Source of the DNA: Erwinia aphidicola
GTDB lineage: Bacteria > Pseudomonadota > Gammaproteobacteria > Enterobacterales > Enterobacteriaceae
Reading direction: 5' to 3'
Length of the DNA stretch: 64,000 bases
NCBI RefSeq assembly: GCF_014773485.1
Contig: NZ_JACXBP010000004.1
Location: forward strand, 248,001 to 312,000
The notes under the pieces were generated by a model. The model ran no database searches, was not told where the DNA came from, and worked only from the letters and a program-made list of their open reading frames with translations. Shown here in pieces: positions 40,212 to 48,927 of this stretch. Both the position numbers and the translations under genes were made by a program. Numbering within the stretch: position 1 is the first letter of the stretch; each line of letters starts with the position of its first letter.

Positions 40212-40739
40212 TTACCAGCTCAACGTGACCGTCAGCGTATCGCTGTAGGTCCCGGCGCGGTTGACGCCGCTCAGCTGAAGCTGCCCGTAGATTGGCAGCG
40301 TAATGTTGTTAGCATTGCTGTAAGTCAGTGCCACGTTCTGATTCACCGGGATCGCCGTGGTATGGCTGGCGTTGGTGTAGAGGTTGTACGCCACCAGGTT
40401 GCTATTGTTAGCCACCTTCAGATTGCGGGTGGTGGTGTAATTACTGCCGCCGTCGATGCTCATGCTGAGCGTGGTTCCCGGCGTGCAGGCCAGGGCAATG
40501 GTTGAGCTCTGCACGTAGGCAGCATTCGCCGTGGCGCTCCCCACGCCGGGCTGCGTACCGAAATCGAGCGTGCCAAACACGCCGGTATTGGTGCCGGAGA
40601 CCACGCAGCCGTTAACGATCGAAGCGGTAACCTGGAAGGTTTGCGTGGGCAATGACACTGCGCAACCGCTGTAAACCAGCAGCACGAGAATGAGCGGACG
40701 AGCGTCGCCCGCCAGTCCTTGAACCAGCTTCCACACCAT
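40212..40739 (-). CDS. Csu-type minor pilin, single spore-coat-U domain
   Basis: A 175-residue SCPU-domain pilin. A hydrophobic leader (about 10-27) is followed by FQVTASIVNGCVVSG, a cysteine pair, the DFGTQPG turn, and the C-terminal strand GTYSDTLTVTLSW. The leader ends near YSGC; whether it is cleaved as a normal signal or as a lipoprotein is uncertain. It lies between the first pilin and the chaperone, where CsuA or CsuB would be. Confidence 0.85.
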   Translation of the reverse strand: MVWKLVQGLAGDARPLILVLLVYSGCAVSLPTQTFQVTASIVNGCVVSGTNTGVFGTLDFGTQPGVGSATANAAYVQSSTIALACTPGTTLSMSIDGGSNYTTTRNLKVANNSNLVAYNLYTNASHTTAIPVNQNVALTYSNANNITLPIYGQLQLSGVNRAGTYSDTLTVTLSW

Positions 40740-40759
40740 CTCTTCCCTTGCTGCCGCAA

Positions 40760-41326
40760 TCAGTAATTCACTGCGACGTTAATCGTGTCCGTGTAGGTAC
40801 CTGCCGGAATAGCGGCGTTATAGCCACCGCCAGCAATCCGACCATAAATCGGATAGTTGTCCCCGTTGACCGGGTCGGCAGTGCCGGTATTTGTCAGGTT
40901 GGTGTTGTTAGCAATCGGCGTGGTGTAAGAGGTGGTGCCATACAGCGTGTAAGCGACACCCTGGGTGGCATTGGTGGCGCTGACCAGATAGCGCGGCTGC
41001 GCCGTGACCGTCCCGTAAACGGTGGCGGGGGCGGCGTTGCTGCTGGTGAGCTGGACGTTGTAGGTTTGCCCGGTGGTGCAGCGAACGAAGATGCCGTTAC
41101 CCAGTGAACCGACCAGGGTGGCATTCAGCGTATCAAACGTCGCCGCGCTGCTACCAAAGTCGAGGGTACCAAAGTTGACGGCGGAGGTGGCGGATTGACC
41201 GTTCACCAGGCAGCCGGTGGTTAATACCAGTCTGGCCGCGATAGTCCCTGTCGTGGTGGCGGCGAATCCCGAACTGACGACGCCAAAGCTCAGGCCGCAG
41301 CCCAGCAGAAAAAGCTTCATTTTCAT
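40760..41326 (-). CDS. Csu-type major pilin, single spore-coat-U domain
   Basis: A 188-residue SCPU-domain pilin, the first gene of the operon and so the likely rod subunit (CsuA/B-like). A signal peptide ends GFA before ATTTGTIAARL. It then shows the conserved NFGTLDFG turn, VRCTTGQTYNVQL and the C-terminal strand GTYTDTINVAVNY. The ATG at 41326 is preferred over one two codons upstream because AAGGA lies six bases before it. An AT-rich leader of about 550 bases separates it from the divergent signalling gene. Confidence 0.87.
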   Translation of the reverse strand: MKMKLFLLGCGLSFGVVSSGFAATTTGTIAARLVLTTGCLVNGQSATSAVNFGTLDFGSSAATFDTLNATLVGSLGNGIFVRCTTGQTYNVQLTSSNAAPATVYGTVTAQPRYLVSATNATQGVAYTLYGTTSYTTPIANNTNLTNTGTADPVNGDNYPIYGRIAGGGYNAAIPAGTYTDTINVAVNY

Positions 41327-41879
41327 AACCATTCCTTACTGATTAGAGAGATGAACGTGCTTTTTCGCCTGGTGGGATATTGACGTTAGCAGGGCTAAGC
41401 GCAACGGGATAAATAATAAAAACCCTTTAGTGGGTAAAATATAACGCAAGGAACAATCTGTTATTTGAATGAATAAGTTAACACAAGTTTCTCTTACTAT
41501 AGATCAGGCTGAGAGAGCCTGTGAAGCGAAACGGAAAATATTATTTATGTGTCTGACGCTTTAGAGTGAGGCGCTGGCAGCCCGCGCGGGTACTGGGCTG
41601 GTAAAATTTTCAAGAATAATCCTAAGAGAGTCTAGGTGAATGACTGGCCTCAATGCTATGTTCTCAGCAGCAGAGCGGAGTTTTACTAAACGATATAAAT
41701 TATAGGGATATATCAGATTACCCTTTAACCGCACTTCTTCAGTTTTTCTCTTTCCAGGGCAGTACTAAAGACCCGGGTGTTTATGCCGATAAATTAAGCA
41801 TCAGCCTGGCCATTAATTTAATGGCCCCGGGTAACTTACACACAAAGTCAAAAATGGCTACAGCAGTCGGGATTGTCAT
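41327..41879. other. AT-rich divergent intergenic region, pilus operon / cyclic-di-GMP gene
   Basis: This 553-base gap is clearly more AT-rich than its surroundings. It should hold the pilus promoter (minus strand) and the promoter of the MHYT-GGDEF-EAL gene (plus strand). It also contains a short plus-strand frame that looks like a broken pilin tail (listed separately). Low GC and long length would suit control by a nucleoid protein such as H-NS, but this is inference. Confidence 0.55.
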
Positions 41880-41889
41880 ATGCTCATGA
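41653..41889 (+). pseudogene. Possible pilin (spore-coat-U) gene remnant
   Basis: A 78-codon plus-strand frame whose middle reads DYPLTALLQFFSFQG and then DPGVYADKLSISLAIN. This resembles the end of the SCPU pilins on the other strand (PIYGQLQLSG, GTYSDTLTVTLSW). No signal peptide, cysteine or upstream pilin sequence is found, and the frame runs on past the pilin-like end to overlap the next gene. A decayed pilin or invertase-free remnant is the best reading; chance similarity is possible. Confidence 0.3.
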
Positions 41890-44012
41890 GTTCGTACGAT
41901 CAATTACTGGTTATCGTCTCTTTTATTGTTGCGTTTCTCGCCTCCTATACCGCGCTGGATATGGCGGGACGCGTGGCAACTTCAACGGGCAAGGTGGCGC
42001 TGGTCTGGCTGTTCGGTGGCGGCTTCGCCATGGGCGTAGGGATCTGGTCAATGCACTTTATCGGCATGCTGGCGATGAGCCTGCCGATGGTGATGAGCTA
42101 TAGCGCCAGCCTGACGGTGTTGTCGATGGTGATCGCCGTGGCCGCATCGATTTTTGCGCTGTGGATCGTCTGCTACGGTGAGCTGCCGTGGTACCGGCTG
42201 TGCGGCGGGGCGATTGTGATGGGCAGCGGCGTGGTAGCGATGCACTATACCGGCATGGCGGCGCTGATGGTAAACCCAGGGATTGTCTGGGACTGGCGCT
42301 GGATCTGGCTGTCGGTAGCGATCGCACTGGGTGCCTCCGGCGCCGCGCTGTGGCTGGCATTCCATCTGCGCCGTGGCACCGGCAGACTGGCGCTGATGCG
42401 CAGCGGCGCGGCATTAATTATGGGGATTGCTATCGCCGGGATGCACTACACCGGCATGGCGGCGGCCAGCTTCCCGGCCAGCAGTCATGCCACCCATCTT
42501 GGCGTGAACAGCAGCTGGCTGGCGATCCTGGTGGTGGTGGTGACGCTGGCTATTCTCGGCATTACGCTGCTGGTGTCGATGCTGGATGCGCGCCTGCAGG
42601 CCCGCACCTCGGTGCTGGCGTCTTCGCTGGCGGAAGCCAACCGCGAACTGGCGCAGCTGGCGCTGCACGACAACCTGACCCGCCTGCCAAACCGCATTCT
42701 GTTGGAGGATCGCCTCGACCAGGCGATCAATAAAGCTTCACGCGAGAACTCCAAATTCGCCCTGATGTTTATGGATCTCGACGGCTTTAAAGCGGTCAAT
42801 GACGCCTTTGGCCACCATATTGGCGACAGCCTGCTCATCGCCGTGACCGAACGGATGAAAGAGATCGTGCAGGGGCATCACACCCTGGCGCGCCTCGGCG
42901 GTGATGAATTTGTGCTGCTGATTGAAATTGAAGATCCCAACGATGCCGCTACCGTGGCGGATGCGTTGGTGAAAGCCGTGGAGCGGCCGTTTGATATTTC
43001 CCGCTATGAGCTGGTGGTATCGCTCAGTATTGGTATCGCAGTATTTCCGGGCGACGGCATAGATGAGCGTGAGCTGATGTTTAACGCCGATGCCGCGATG
43101 TATCACACCAAAAACAACGGACGCAACGGTCACAGCTTTTTCCAGCCATCGATGAACACCATCGCACAGAACCAGCTCCAGCTGATCAATGACCTGTGGC
43201 TGGCAAAGGATAACAACGAACTGCGTCTGTTTTATCAACCGAAGTTCTGTGCGCCACGCGGGCCGATTATTGGCTTTGAAGCGCTGCTGCGCTGGCAGCA
43301 TCCACGTCGTGGCCTGCTGGCGCCAGACGTCTTCCTGCCGCTGGCAGAGAAAACCGGGCTGATTGTTACCATGGGCAACTGGGTCATTGATGAGGCCTGT
43401 CGCCAGCTGCGCGAGTGGCATCTACAGGGTAATACCGACTGGTCGGTGGCCGTCAACCTCTCCGCCCTGCAGTTCGAGCAGGCAGGGCTGGTGGAAACGG
43501 TGGTCAATGCGCTGGAAACGCACCGTATCCCGCCGGAATTGCTGACGCTGGAAGTCACGGAAACCACCGCCATGCGCGACCCGGATGAGAGCGTGCGCAT
43601 TCTGACCGAGCTGACCGAGCTGGGGGTGAAAGCCTCCATTGACGACTTTGGCACCGGCTACTCCAGCCTGCTGTACCTTAAACGCCTGCCGGCCAGCGAG
43701 TTGAAAATTGACCGTGCCTTTGTCAATGAGCTGCAGGCGCAGACGGAAGATGCCACCATCGTCACCGCCATTGTTGCCCTGGCACAGACCCTGAATCTGA
43801 AAGTGGTTGCCGAAGGGGTGGAAACCGCCGAGCAGCAGCAGTTCCTGACCGGGTTGGGCTGTAACACTCTGCAAGGATACCTGCTGGGTCGCCCTGTTCC
43901 ACCGGATCAAGTGCCGGATCTCAAACATTTTGTCGAGAGCGAAGGGGGCGAAGCACCGGTGGCCAACGCCCCAAAGCTGACCGTAGTGGCACCGCTCTCT
44001 GACGCCGTTTAG
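41880..44012 (+). CDS. MHYT-GGDEF-EAL cyclic-di-GMP signalling protein
   Basis: A 710-residue inner-membrane protein. Seven hydrophobic segments (1-235) carry the MHYT sensor motifs MHFIG, MHYTG and MHYTG, proposed to bind copper and sense oxygen, CO or NO. A diguanylate cyclase domain follows with an intact GGDEF at about 340. An EAL phosphodiesterase domain then has FEALLRW near 466 and DDFGTGYSS near 587. Both catalytic signatures look intact, so either activity is possible. It is divergent from the pilus operon and may tune adhesion. The start could also be two codons later. Confidence 0.92.
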   Translation: MLMSSYDQLLVIVSFIVAFLASYTALDMAGRVATSTGKVALVWLFGGGFAMGVGIWSMHFIGMLAMSLPMVMSYSASLTVLSMVIAVAASIFALWIVCYGELPWYRLCGGAIVMGSGVVAMHYTGMAALMVNPGIVWDWRWIWLSVAIALGASGAALWLAFHLRRGTGRLALMRSGAALIMGIAIAGMHYTGMAAASFPASSHATHLGVNSSWLAILVVVVTLAILGITLLVSMLDARLQARTSVLASSLAEANRELAQLALHDNLTRLPNRILLEDRLDQAINKASRENSKFALMFMDLDGFKAVNDAFGHHIGDSLLIAVTERMKEIVQGHHTLARLGGDEFVLLIEIEDPNDAATVADALVKAVERPFDISRYELVVSLSIGIAVFPGDGIDERELMFNADAAMYHTKNNGRNGHSFFQPSMNTIAQNQLQLINDLWLAKDNNELRLFYQPKFCAPRGPIIGFEALLRWQHPRRGLLAPDVFLPLAEKTGLIVTMGNWVIDEACRQLREWHLQGNTDWSVAVNLSALQFEQAGLVETVVNALETHRIPPELLTLEVTETTAMRDPDESVRILTELTELGVKASIDDFGTGYSSLLYLKRLPASELKIDRAFVNELQAQTEDATIVTAIVALAQTLNLKVVAEGVETAEQQQFLTGLGCNTLQGYLLGRPVPPDQVPDLKHFVESEGGEAPVANAPKLTVVAPLSDAV

Positions 44013-44023
44013 CGATTATGGGG

Positions 44024-44029
44024 TATAAT
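44024..44029 (+). promoter_or_regulatory. Candidate -10 box for the ydcR-like gene
   Basis: A perfect TATAAT lies just after the stop of the signalling gene and 35 bases before the regulator's start codon. The -35 region (CTGACG, 43999-44004) is weak and spaced 19 bases away. Confidence 0.4.
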
Positions 44030-44064
44030 AGTTTCCCATTCGCTTAAAATGGCCTGTAACAGTC

Positions 44065-45471
44065 GTGGCAAAATATGAACAGCTGGTTGAGCAAATCAGC
44101 CAGCAAATCGAGACGGAAATCTGGCTGCCCGGGGAAAAATTGCCCTCGCTGCGTGAGCAGGTGAACCTCAGCGGCATGAGCCTGATGACCGTGATGCATG
44201 CTTACCAGGTGCTGGAAAGTCAGGGGCGCATCCAGTCGCGCCCGCAGTCGGGCTATTATGTTGCCCCACGCGCTGAATTCCTGCGCCAGCCGATGAGCCA
44301 CCAGAAAGTGCAGCTGGCCGAATCGGTGGATATCAACGCCTTTATTTTCGATGTGTTACAAGCCTGCCGCGACCCGGATATCATCCCCTTCGGTTCCGCG
44401 TTTCCCGACCCTGAGCTGTTTCCCCAGCGCCAGCTGATGCGTGCATTGACCACCGTCTCCCACAGCATGAAAGCGGTAGATGCCCTGCATAACCTGCCGC
44501 CCGGTAATGAAGCGCTGCGCAAAATGCTGGCGCAGCGCTATGCCCTGCAGGGGATACAGGTTTCGCCGGATGAGATCGTCATCACTAATGGCGCGATGGA
44601 AGCACTCAATCTCAGCCTGCAGGCAGTGACCGAACCGGGCGACTGGGTGGCGATTGAAAACCCGTCATTTTACGGTGCGCTGCAGGCGATAGAACGCCTG
44701 AAGCTGAAAAGCGTGGCGATTGCCACCGATCCGCAAAACGGGATCGACCTGGACGAGCTGAGCCGCGCGCTTCAGCGCTGGCCGATCAAAGCGCTGTGGA
44801 TGATGACCAGCCAGCAGAACCCGGTGGGCTGCACGCTGACCCGCGAGAAGAAACAGCAGCTGGTTGAACTGCTGGCGCAGCACAACGTGGTGCTGATTGA
44901 GGATGATGTCTACAGCGAACTCTATAGCGGGCGTGAAAAGCCGCTGCCGGCCAAGGCCTTTGATCGACAAAATAACGTGCTGCACTGCTCGTCGTTTTCG
45001 AAGAATCTGGTGGCTGGATTTCGCGTTGGCTGGGTGGCGGCTGGCCAGCATGCGCAGCGTATTCAGCGCTTACAGCTGATGAGCACGCTCTCCACCAGTG
45101 CGCCCATGCAGCAGGCGCTCGCCACCTATCTTGGCACCCACAGCTATGACCGCCATCTGCGCGGGCTGCGCCAGATACTGGAACAGCGCAAAAACCTGGC
45201 GCGCCAGGCGCTGAAACGCTATCTGCCAGCGGGGGCGCAGATTAATGATTCGCGCGGCGGCTACTTCCTGTGGATAGAGCTGCCAAAGCAGGTCAACACC
45301 ACCGAACTCTATTATCGCGCGCTGCAGCAGAAGATCAGCATCGCGCCGGGGAAGATGTTCTCCTCCAGCGAGCAGTACGCCAACTATTTCCGTTTCAACA
45401 CGGCCTGGTGGAATGCGTCGCAGGAAGCAGCAGTCCAAATCCTCGGCGAACTGATCGCCGATCTGCTGTAG
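44065..45471 (+). CDS. ydcR: ydcR: MocR-type regulator (GntR HTH fused to aminotransferase fold)
   Basis: A 468-residue MocR protein, the same length as E. coli YdcR. The N-terminal GntR winged helix (residues 1-70: LPSLREQVNLSGMSLMTV) is joined to a fold-type I aminotransferase domain with the PLP lysine in SSFSKNLV near residue 313 and NPVGCTLT. Such proteins are PLP- or amine-responsive regulators, and YdcR's targets are not well defined. The start is GTG. The stop codon TAG is itself part of a hairpin repeat (tgtaggggtcaggc). Confidence 0.93.
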   Translation: MAKYEQLVEQISQQIETEIWLPGEKLPSLREQVNLSGMSLMTVMHAYQVLESQGRIQSRPQSGYYVAPRAEFLRQPMSHQKVQLAESVDINAFIFDVLQACRDPDIIPFGSAFPDPELFPQRQLMRALTTVSHSMKAVDALHNLPPGNEALRKMLAQRYALQGIQVSPDEIVITNGAMEALNLSLQAVTEPGDWVAIENPSFYGALQAIERLKLKSVAIATDPQNGIDLDELSRALQRWPIKALWMMTSQQNPVGCTLTREKKQQLVELLAQHNVVLIEDDVYSELYSGREKPLPAKAFDRQNNVLHCSSFSKNLVAGFRVGWVAAGQHAQRIQRLQLMSTLSTSAPMQQALATYLGTHSYDRHLRGLRQILEQRKNLARQALKRYLPAGAQINDSRGGYFLWIELPKQVNTTELYYRALQQKISIAPGKMFSSSEQYANYFRFNTAWWNASQEAAVQILGELIADLL

Positions 45472-45490
45472 GGGTCAGGCATGCCTGACC
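45469..45490. repeat. Short hairpin repeat fused to the ydcR stop codon
   Basis: TAGGGGTCAGGCATGCCTGACC: the stop codon TAG at 45469 begins the repeat, and GGTCAGGC/GCCTGACC (45473-45490) is a perfect palindrome centred on AT. It belongs to the catg-centred subgroup. Confidence 0.85.
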
Positions 45491-45541
45491 GGAAGGCATC
45501 AGCGGTCACGGCATGCCACGCCCCGAAGTGATTTTCGTGAT

Positions 45542-46024
45542 TTAAACCGCTGCCGCGCTTTGATGGCCCCAGGTCAGGTGGAATACGTCGTAAAAGTCGA
45601 CTTCACCCTTCAGGGATAGCAGCTTATTAATCCCCTGTTTCACCTTATCCGGCACGTTTTCGCTGTGCAGGATATCGCTCACCGCCTGGTCAGACAGAGT
45701 ACGCACGTAATACCATTCACCGTTGTAGCAGACGCGCAGGTCAAGCGCGTCGATATCTTCAAAGCGGTACTTCGGATTCACATCCATCAGCATCAGGCCG
45801 CTCATCAGCAGGATAAAAATGGTCGCGCCCCAGAAGGCGGGCCAGCCGAGAAAATCGGTGGTAAAAATCAGCGCCACGGTCAGCACATAGCAGCCATACA
45901 TTGAGGCCCACAGGCCGGGATGCTTTTTCAAAAACTGAAAGCTGAAGCGCGGCTTGTTATCACGCTGCTCTGCACGGTTCAAACTGTCGATCTCGCGCAG
46001 CAGTATCTGTTTTACTTCTTCCAT
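45542..46024 (-). CDS. ylaC: ylaC-like inner-membrane protein
   Basis: A 160-residue protein with two membrane helices (about 45-65 and 70-90) matching the pattern of E. coli YlaC. The shared segments are RDNKPRFSFQFLKKHPGL, then the helices, then YRFEDIDALDLRVCYNGEWY and GEVDFYDVFHL. Function is unknown. The ATG at 46024 is chosen since GAGG lies six bases upstream; the ATG one codon earlier is closer. It stands alone. Confidence 0.82.
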   Translation of the reverse strand: MEEVKQILLREIDSLNRAEQRDNKPRFSFQFLKKHPGLWASMYGCYVLTVALIFTTDFLGWPAFWGATIFILLMSGLMLMDVNPKYRFEDIDALDLRVCYNGEWYYVRTLSDQAVSDILHSENVPDKVKQGINKLLSLKGEVDFYDVFHLTWGHQSAAAV

Positions 46025-46214
46025 CATGTACCTCAGGGTAAAAGTCCTGGCAGAGTGCAATTAAAACATCTCTTAACCCATAGCAGCAGACACAGTTTAC
46101 TGCTATTAAGCTATAACAGTTGGCTGGTTATAATGTAGCCTGCTGGCTGATTTGCGTGTAGAATCCTGGCCCCGCAGCATCAGGTCTACGGATGATGGAA
46201 CAATGGGTTATAAC

Positions 46215-47207
46215 ATGATGTTTAAAAAGATCTTTATCCTTACCTTTTTCACACTCGCCATGGTTTGGGCTGTACCCGCGAGTGCCTACGACTGCACGCG
46301 TATAAAAGGAACTGCCGACCAGACGGTATGCAGCAGCCCGCAACTGTTGTGGCTCGACAGTGTTTATAACGAGGATTTTTACACTCAGGTGAAGCAGGAC
46401 CCGCAGCATGCGCAGCAACTGATTGCCCCCATGCACCATGCACCTGATGCCTGCAGCAGCGAGGGCTGCCTGCGCGGAGCCTACCTGTATATGCTGGGGG
46501 TTCTGCACGGCACCGACCAGGATTTTGACTGGCAGGGGACCTGGTGGAACGCATCGGCCGCTCATGGCAATAGTGGAAAATTGCTGATCGGTAAACTCTC
46601 CGGCTGGGAGTTTCGCATGGATGCCAGCGTTCAGGCGGGCGTCTATGAGAGCGCGTTACGCGGCGATGTGCGCCTCTATTCCGGGGTAGGATTCACCGAT
46701 AGCATTGCCTGGGGCGGCGATTGTACCGTTGTGCTTATCCCCCTACACGATGGCAAAATCAAGGTGCGCAGCGACAGCAAGAACAGCTGCAAGCTGCTGA
46801 TGCCGGGAGGAATGACCATCGATGGCGATTATGTGAAAAGTGACCACGATCCGCGCCCGTCCGCCACGTTACTGAGCCTTGGCATCCTGCCCGACCAGCA
46901 GACCGATGAGAAATTTCGTCAGCTGGTCGGTAAGGATTACCAGAAGTACGTTGATACCGCCACCGCCTTTAATCACGAAAAGGACCTCGACGATCTGGGT
47001 GCCAGAGTGGTGACGATGTGGATGAAAGGTCGGGCTGACCGTCAGGCGGCGATGATCATGACCACCCCGCAGGGAAAAATCTGGGCGCTACGCGTCGATC
47101 CTGAAGCGGGCAACAAGGTTAGCCAGCACTATGTCACCACCGAGCAGGACAAAAAAACGCTGCCTAATACACTGGCAAACTGGCAGGCGCGCTTTAACCT
47201 GCCGTAA
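46215..47207 (+). CDS. Secreted protein with LprI-like N-terminal cysteine motif, unknown function
   Basis: A protein of about 330 residues with a signal peptide ending PASA before YDCTRIKG. The first mature part, DCTRIKGTADQTVCSSPQLL followed by WLDSVYNEDF, resembles the DUF1311/LprI motif of small secreted lysozyme-inhibitor-like proteins. I do not recognise the remaining 260 residues, which contain several further cysteines (DACSSEGC, GGDCTV, NSCKLL), so disulphides are likely. ATGs at 46203, 46215 and 46218 are possible starts; 46215 gives the cleanest signal peptide. Its last 14 bases overlap the end of the convergent ToxS-like gene. Confidence 0.75.
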   Translation: MMFKKIFILTFFTLAMVWAVPASAYDCTRIKGTADQTVCSSPQLLWLDSVYNEDFYTQVKQDPQHAQQLIAPMHHAPDACSSEGCLRGAYLYMLGVLHGTDQDFDWQGTWWNASAAHGNSGKLLIGKLSGWEFRMDASVQAGVYESALRGDVRLYSGVGFTDSIAWGGDCTVVLIPLHDGKIKVRSDSKNSCKLLMPGGMTIDGDYVKSDHDPRPSATLLSLGILPDQQTDEKFRQLVGKDYQKYVDTATAFNHEKDLDDLGARVVTMWMKGRADRQAAMIMTTPQGKIWALRVDPEAGNKVSQHYVTTEQDKKTLPNTLANWQARFNLP

Positions 47208-47658
47208 CGTTTAAAATCTGTCCTGATGGGAAGACAATCAGGCGGCGGTCGCTGAAGCGCAGATCGTTAAACTGCACCCGGTTTTGCCCACCGGGGCCGA
47301 GAATACTCTTGATGATCCGCGCTTCGCCCGTATCAGCATAGTAGAGGGGCTGATAAATGAAGGTCATACCCTCAGGACCGCTGGCCAGCTGCTGCAAATT
47401 CACCTTAATCATAAACTGGCTGTCATCCGGGCTGGTGAGCATCAGAGTGGTTTTACCCTCATGCAGCGCGAAGTGCGGATCGTACAGCTCACGCTGGCGC
47501 GACAGCAGGTCGTAATAACCCAGCTGCACATCTTCCCGGTTTAGCGCTGGCACAAATTCAGCGCTGCTGCTGCCCTGCAGGGGCTTCATCAGCAGCGCGC
47601 CCAGCAGTAGCGCTGCGCTGACCAGCAGTAAACTAATTGACGCAGTTCGCCATTTCAT
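47194..47658 (-). CDS. Membrane-anchored periplasmic partner of the ToxR-like regulator (YqeJ/ToxS-like)
   Basis: A 154-residue protein with one N-terminal membrane segment (ISLLLVSAALLLGALLM, about 8-24) and a periplasmic domain rich in beta-type sequence. Its start overlaps the end of the ToxR-like regulator by 26 bases, so the two are translationally coupled. Size, topology and position match ToxS, or YqeJ next to YqeI, which modulate or stabilise their regulator's periplasmic domain. Sequence similarity to ToxS itself is not evident, so the role is inferred from layout. Confidence 0.7.
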   Translation of the reverse strand: MKWRTASISLLLVSAALLLGALLMKPLQGSSSAEFVPALNREDVQLGYYDLLSRQRELYDPHFALHEGKTTLMLTSPDDSQFMIKVNLQQLASGPEGMTFIYQPLYYADTGEARIIKSILGPGGQNRVQFNDLRFSDRRLIVFPSGQILNVTAG

Positions 47659-48526
47659 TAAATTTTCTCTCAGTTTCCCGGTAGATCAGCGCGCTCAGCA
47701 CATTGCTGTTGGTACGCCAGTTCAGTACTTTCATCGCCAGCTGTTTTTGCCCGCAGGCGTTTTTAAGCGTCAGCGTGTAATTTAGCGACGTGCCGTCAAA
47801 GGCATACACCACGTCCATGGTCACATCCTGATTTTTCAGATGTTGATTCAGCATAAACAGGGTGGGACCAAGCTGCTTGTTCAGCTCAATGCCGGCGGAA
47901 GGCTCCCCTCTGGTCACCAGCTCCTGCAAACGGATGTTGCTGTAAACCGTCGCGTCATTCCTCTTTAACTGCTGTGCCGGTGGCGTAACGTACGGCCAGA
48001 CAATCCATGCCAGAATCACCAGCAGCACGAGCGCCTGCATCGGTACCAGCCAGCGCCAGAAGGATGCCCGATCGCGCGCGACCACAGCTGGCTGGTTGTC
48101 CAGCAGCTGGCCGTCGGTGGCGGGGGCTTCAGGGGCGATGCTTTGCGTGGGTAGCCGGTTGAAAAAGGGGTTCTCTTCAACGTCATCCAGTTCAGGTACC
48201 GGGACGAACTGACAATATTCCTTTTCGAGGATGTAGCCCTTTTTAGGAATGGTTTTAATAATCTTTTGCTGTTTACCGTCATCTTCCAGCGCCACGCGCA
48301 GGGCATGAATCGCATTAGGTAAACTGTTATTGCCAATCACGCGCCTTTCCCACACCAGCTGATTCAGCTCATCGCGTGACAGTATTTCTCCGGCGTGCTC
48401 TGCCAGCACCTGCAGCAGCCTGATCTGAAATTCACCCAGACGTCGTTGCTCACCCGTATTTTTGTGGGTAAGCGTCCCGACCGAGAAGTCGACATACCAG
48501 TGATGGATAATACAATAAGGAGTCAT
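47633..48526 (-). CDS. ToxR/CadC-like membrane-anchored transcriptional regulator
   Basis: A 297-residue protein with an N-terminal OmpR-type winged helix (residues about 10-110: GEFQIRLLQVLAEHAG, LNQLVWERRVIGNNSLPNAIHALR split in the recognition region, IIKTIPKKGYIL). A Pro/Ala-rich linker comes next, one membrane helix (about 163-183, MQALVLLVILAWIVWPYV), and a periplasmic domain of about 110 residues with two cysteines (NACGQKQ, NCVN). It would bind DNA from the membrane in response to an outside signal. The signal and targets are unknown; the gene pair and the neighbouring secreted protein are candidates. Confidence 0.85.
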   Translation of the reverse strand: MTPYCIIHHWYVDFSVGTLTHKNTGEQRRLGEFQIRLLQVLAEHAGEILSRDELNQLVWERRVIGNNSLPNAIHALRVALEDDGKQQKIIKTIPKKGYILEKEYCQFVPVPELDDVEENPFFNRLPTQSIAPEAPATDGQLLDNQPAVVARDRASFWRWLVPMQALVLLVILAWIVWPYVTPPAQQLKRNDATVYSNIRLQELVTRGEPSAGIELNKQLGPTLFMLNQHLKNQDVTMDVVYAFDGTSLNYTLTLKNACGQKQLAMKVLNWRTNSNVLSALIYRETERKFNEMANCVN

Positions 48527-48927
48527 AGTGATCTTGTATCAGAGTTGTCCATGTGACCGCCGGATAAAGCGTCCTGGATATTATCATGGCCAGGATCTTT
48601 ATTATGCGAGGGCAAAATCCCTATTAACTGATAATTCGATATTTCTGGAAATATCAGTAAATGAGCGTTTGTAAAAACTAATTGCCAGTGATGATGATTG
48701 TTAATAGTGATAGTGTCACTGAGCAATATTTAATTTTATCACAGGCAGTGGTAAAAAAGTGAAAGTTATTGTGCGGGTATGACAACAGCATGAATTTGAC
48801 TTATGTTCAATTAAATTAATGTGTTATGTGATCTCTCGCGTGCAGGAAACATTGCAAGCTGGCTAAACGGTGCCACACTTAATTTAACAATCATTCAACA
48901 CCGTTTTTGAAGCCACAGGAGCCTGTT
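48527..48927. other. AT-rich divergent intergenic region, ToxR-like gene / cupin gene
   Basis: This 401-base gap is strongly AT-rich. It should contain the promoters of the ToxR-like operon (minus) and the cupin gene (plus). GTGATAGTGTCACTG near 48711 is a partial dyad. A 67-codon minus-strand frame in it (to 48726) lacks a ribosome site and is not called. Confidence 0.55.

Noticed and set aside
41327..41879. A phase-variable invertible promoter for the pilus operon
   Set aside because: I looked for flanking inverted repeats and a recombinase gene and saw neither.
48523..48726. A 67-codon minus-strand frame upstream of the ToxR-like gene
   Set aside because: AT-rich intergenic sequence without a ribosome site; it overlaps the regulator's start region.
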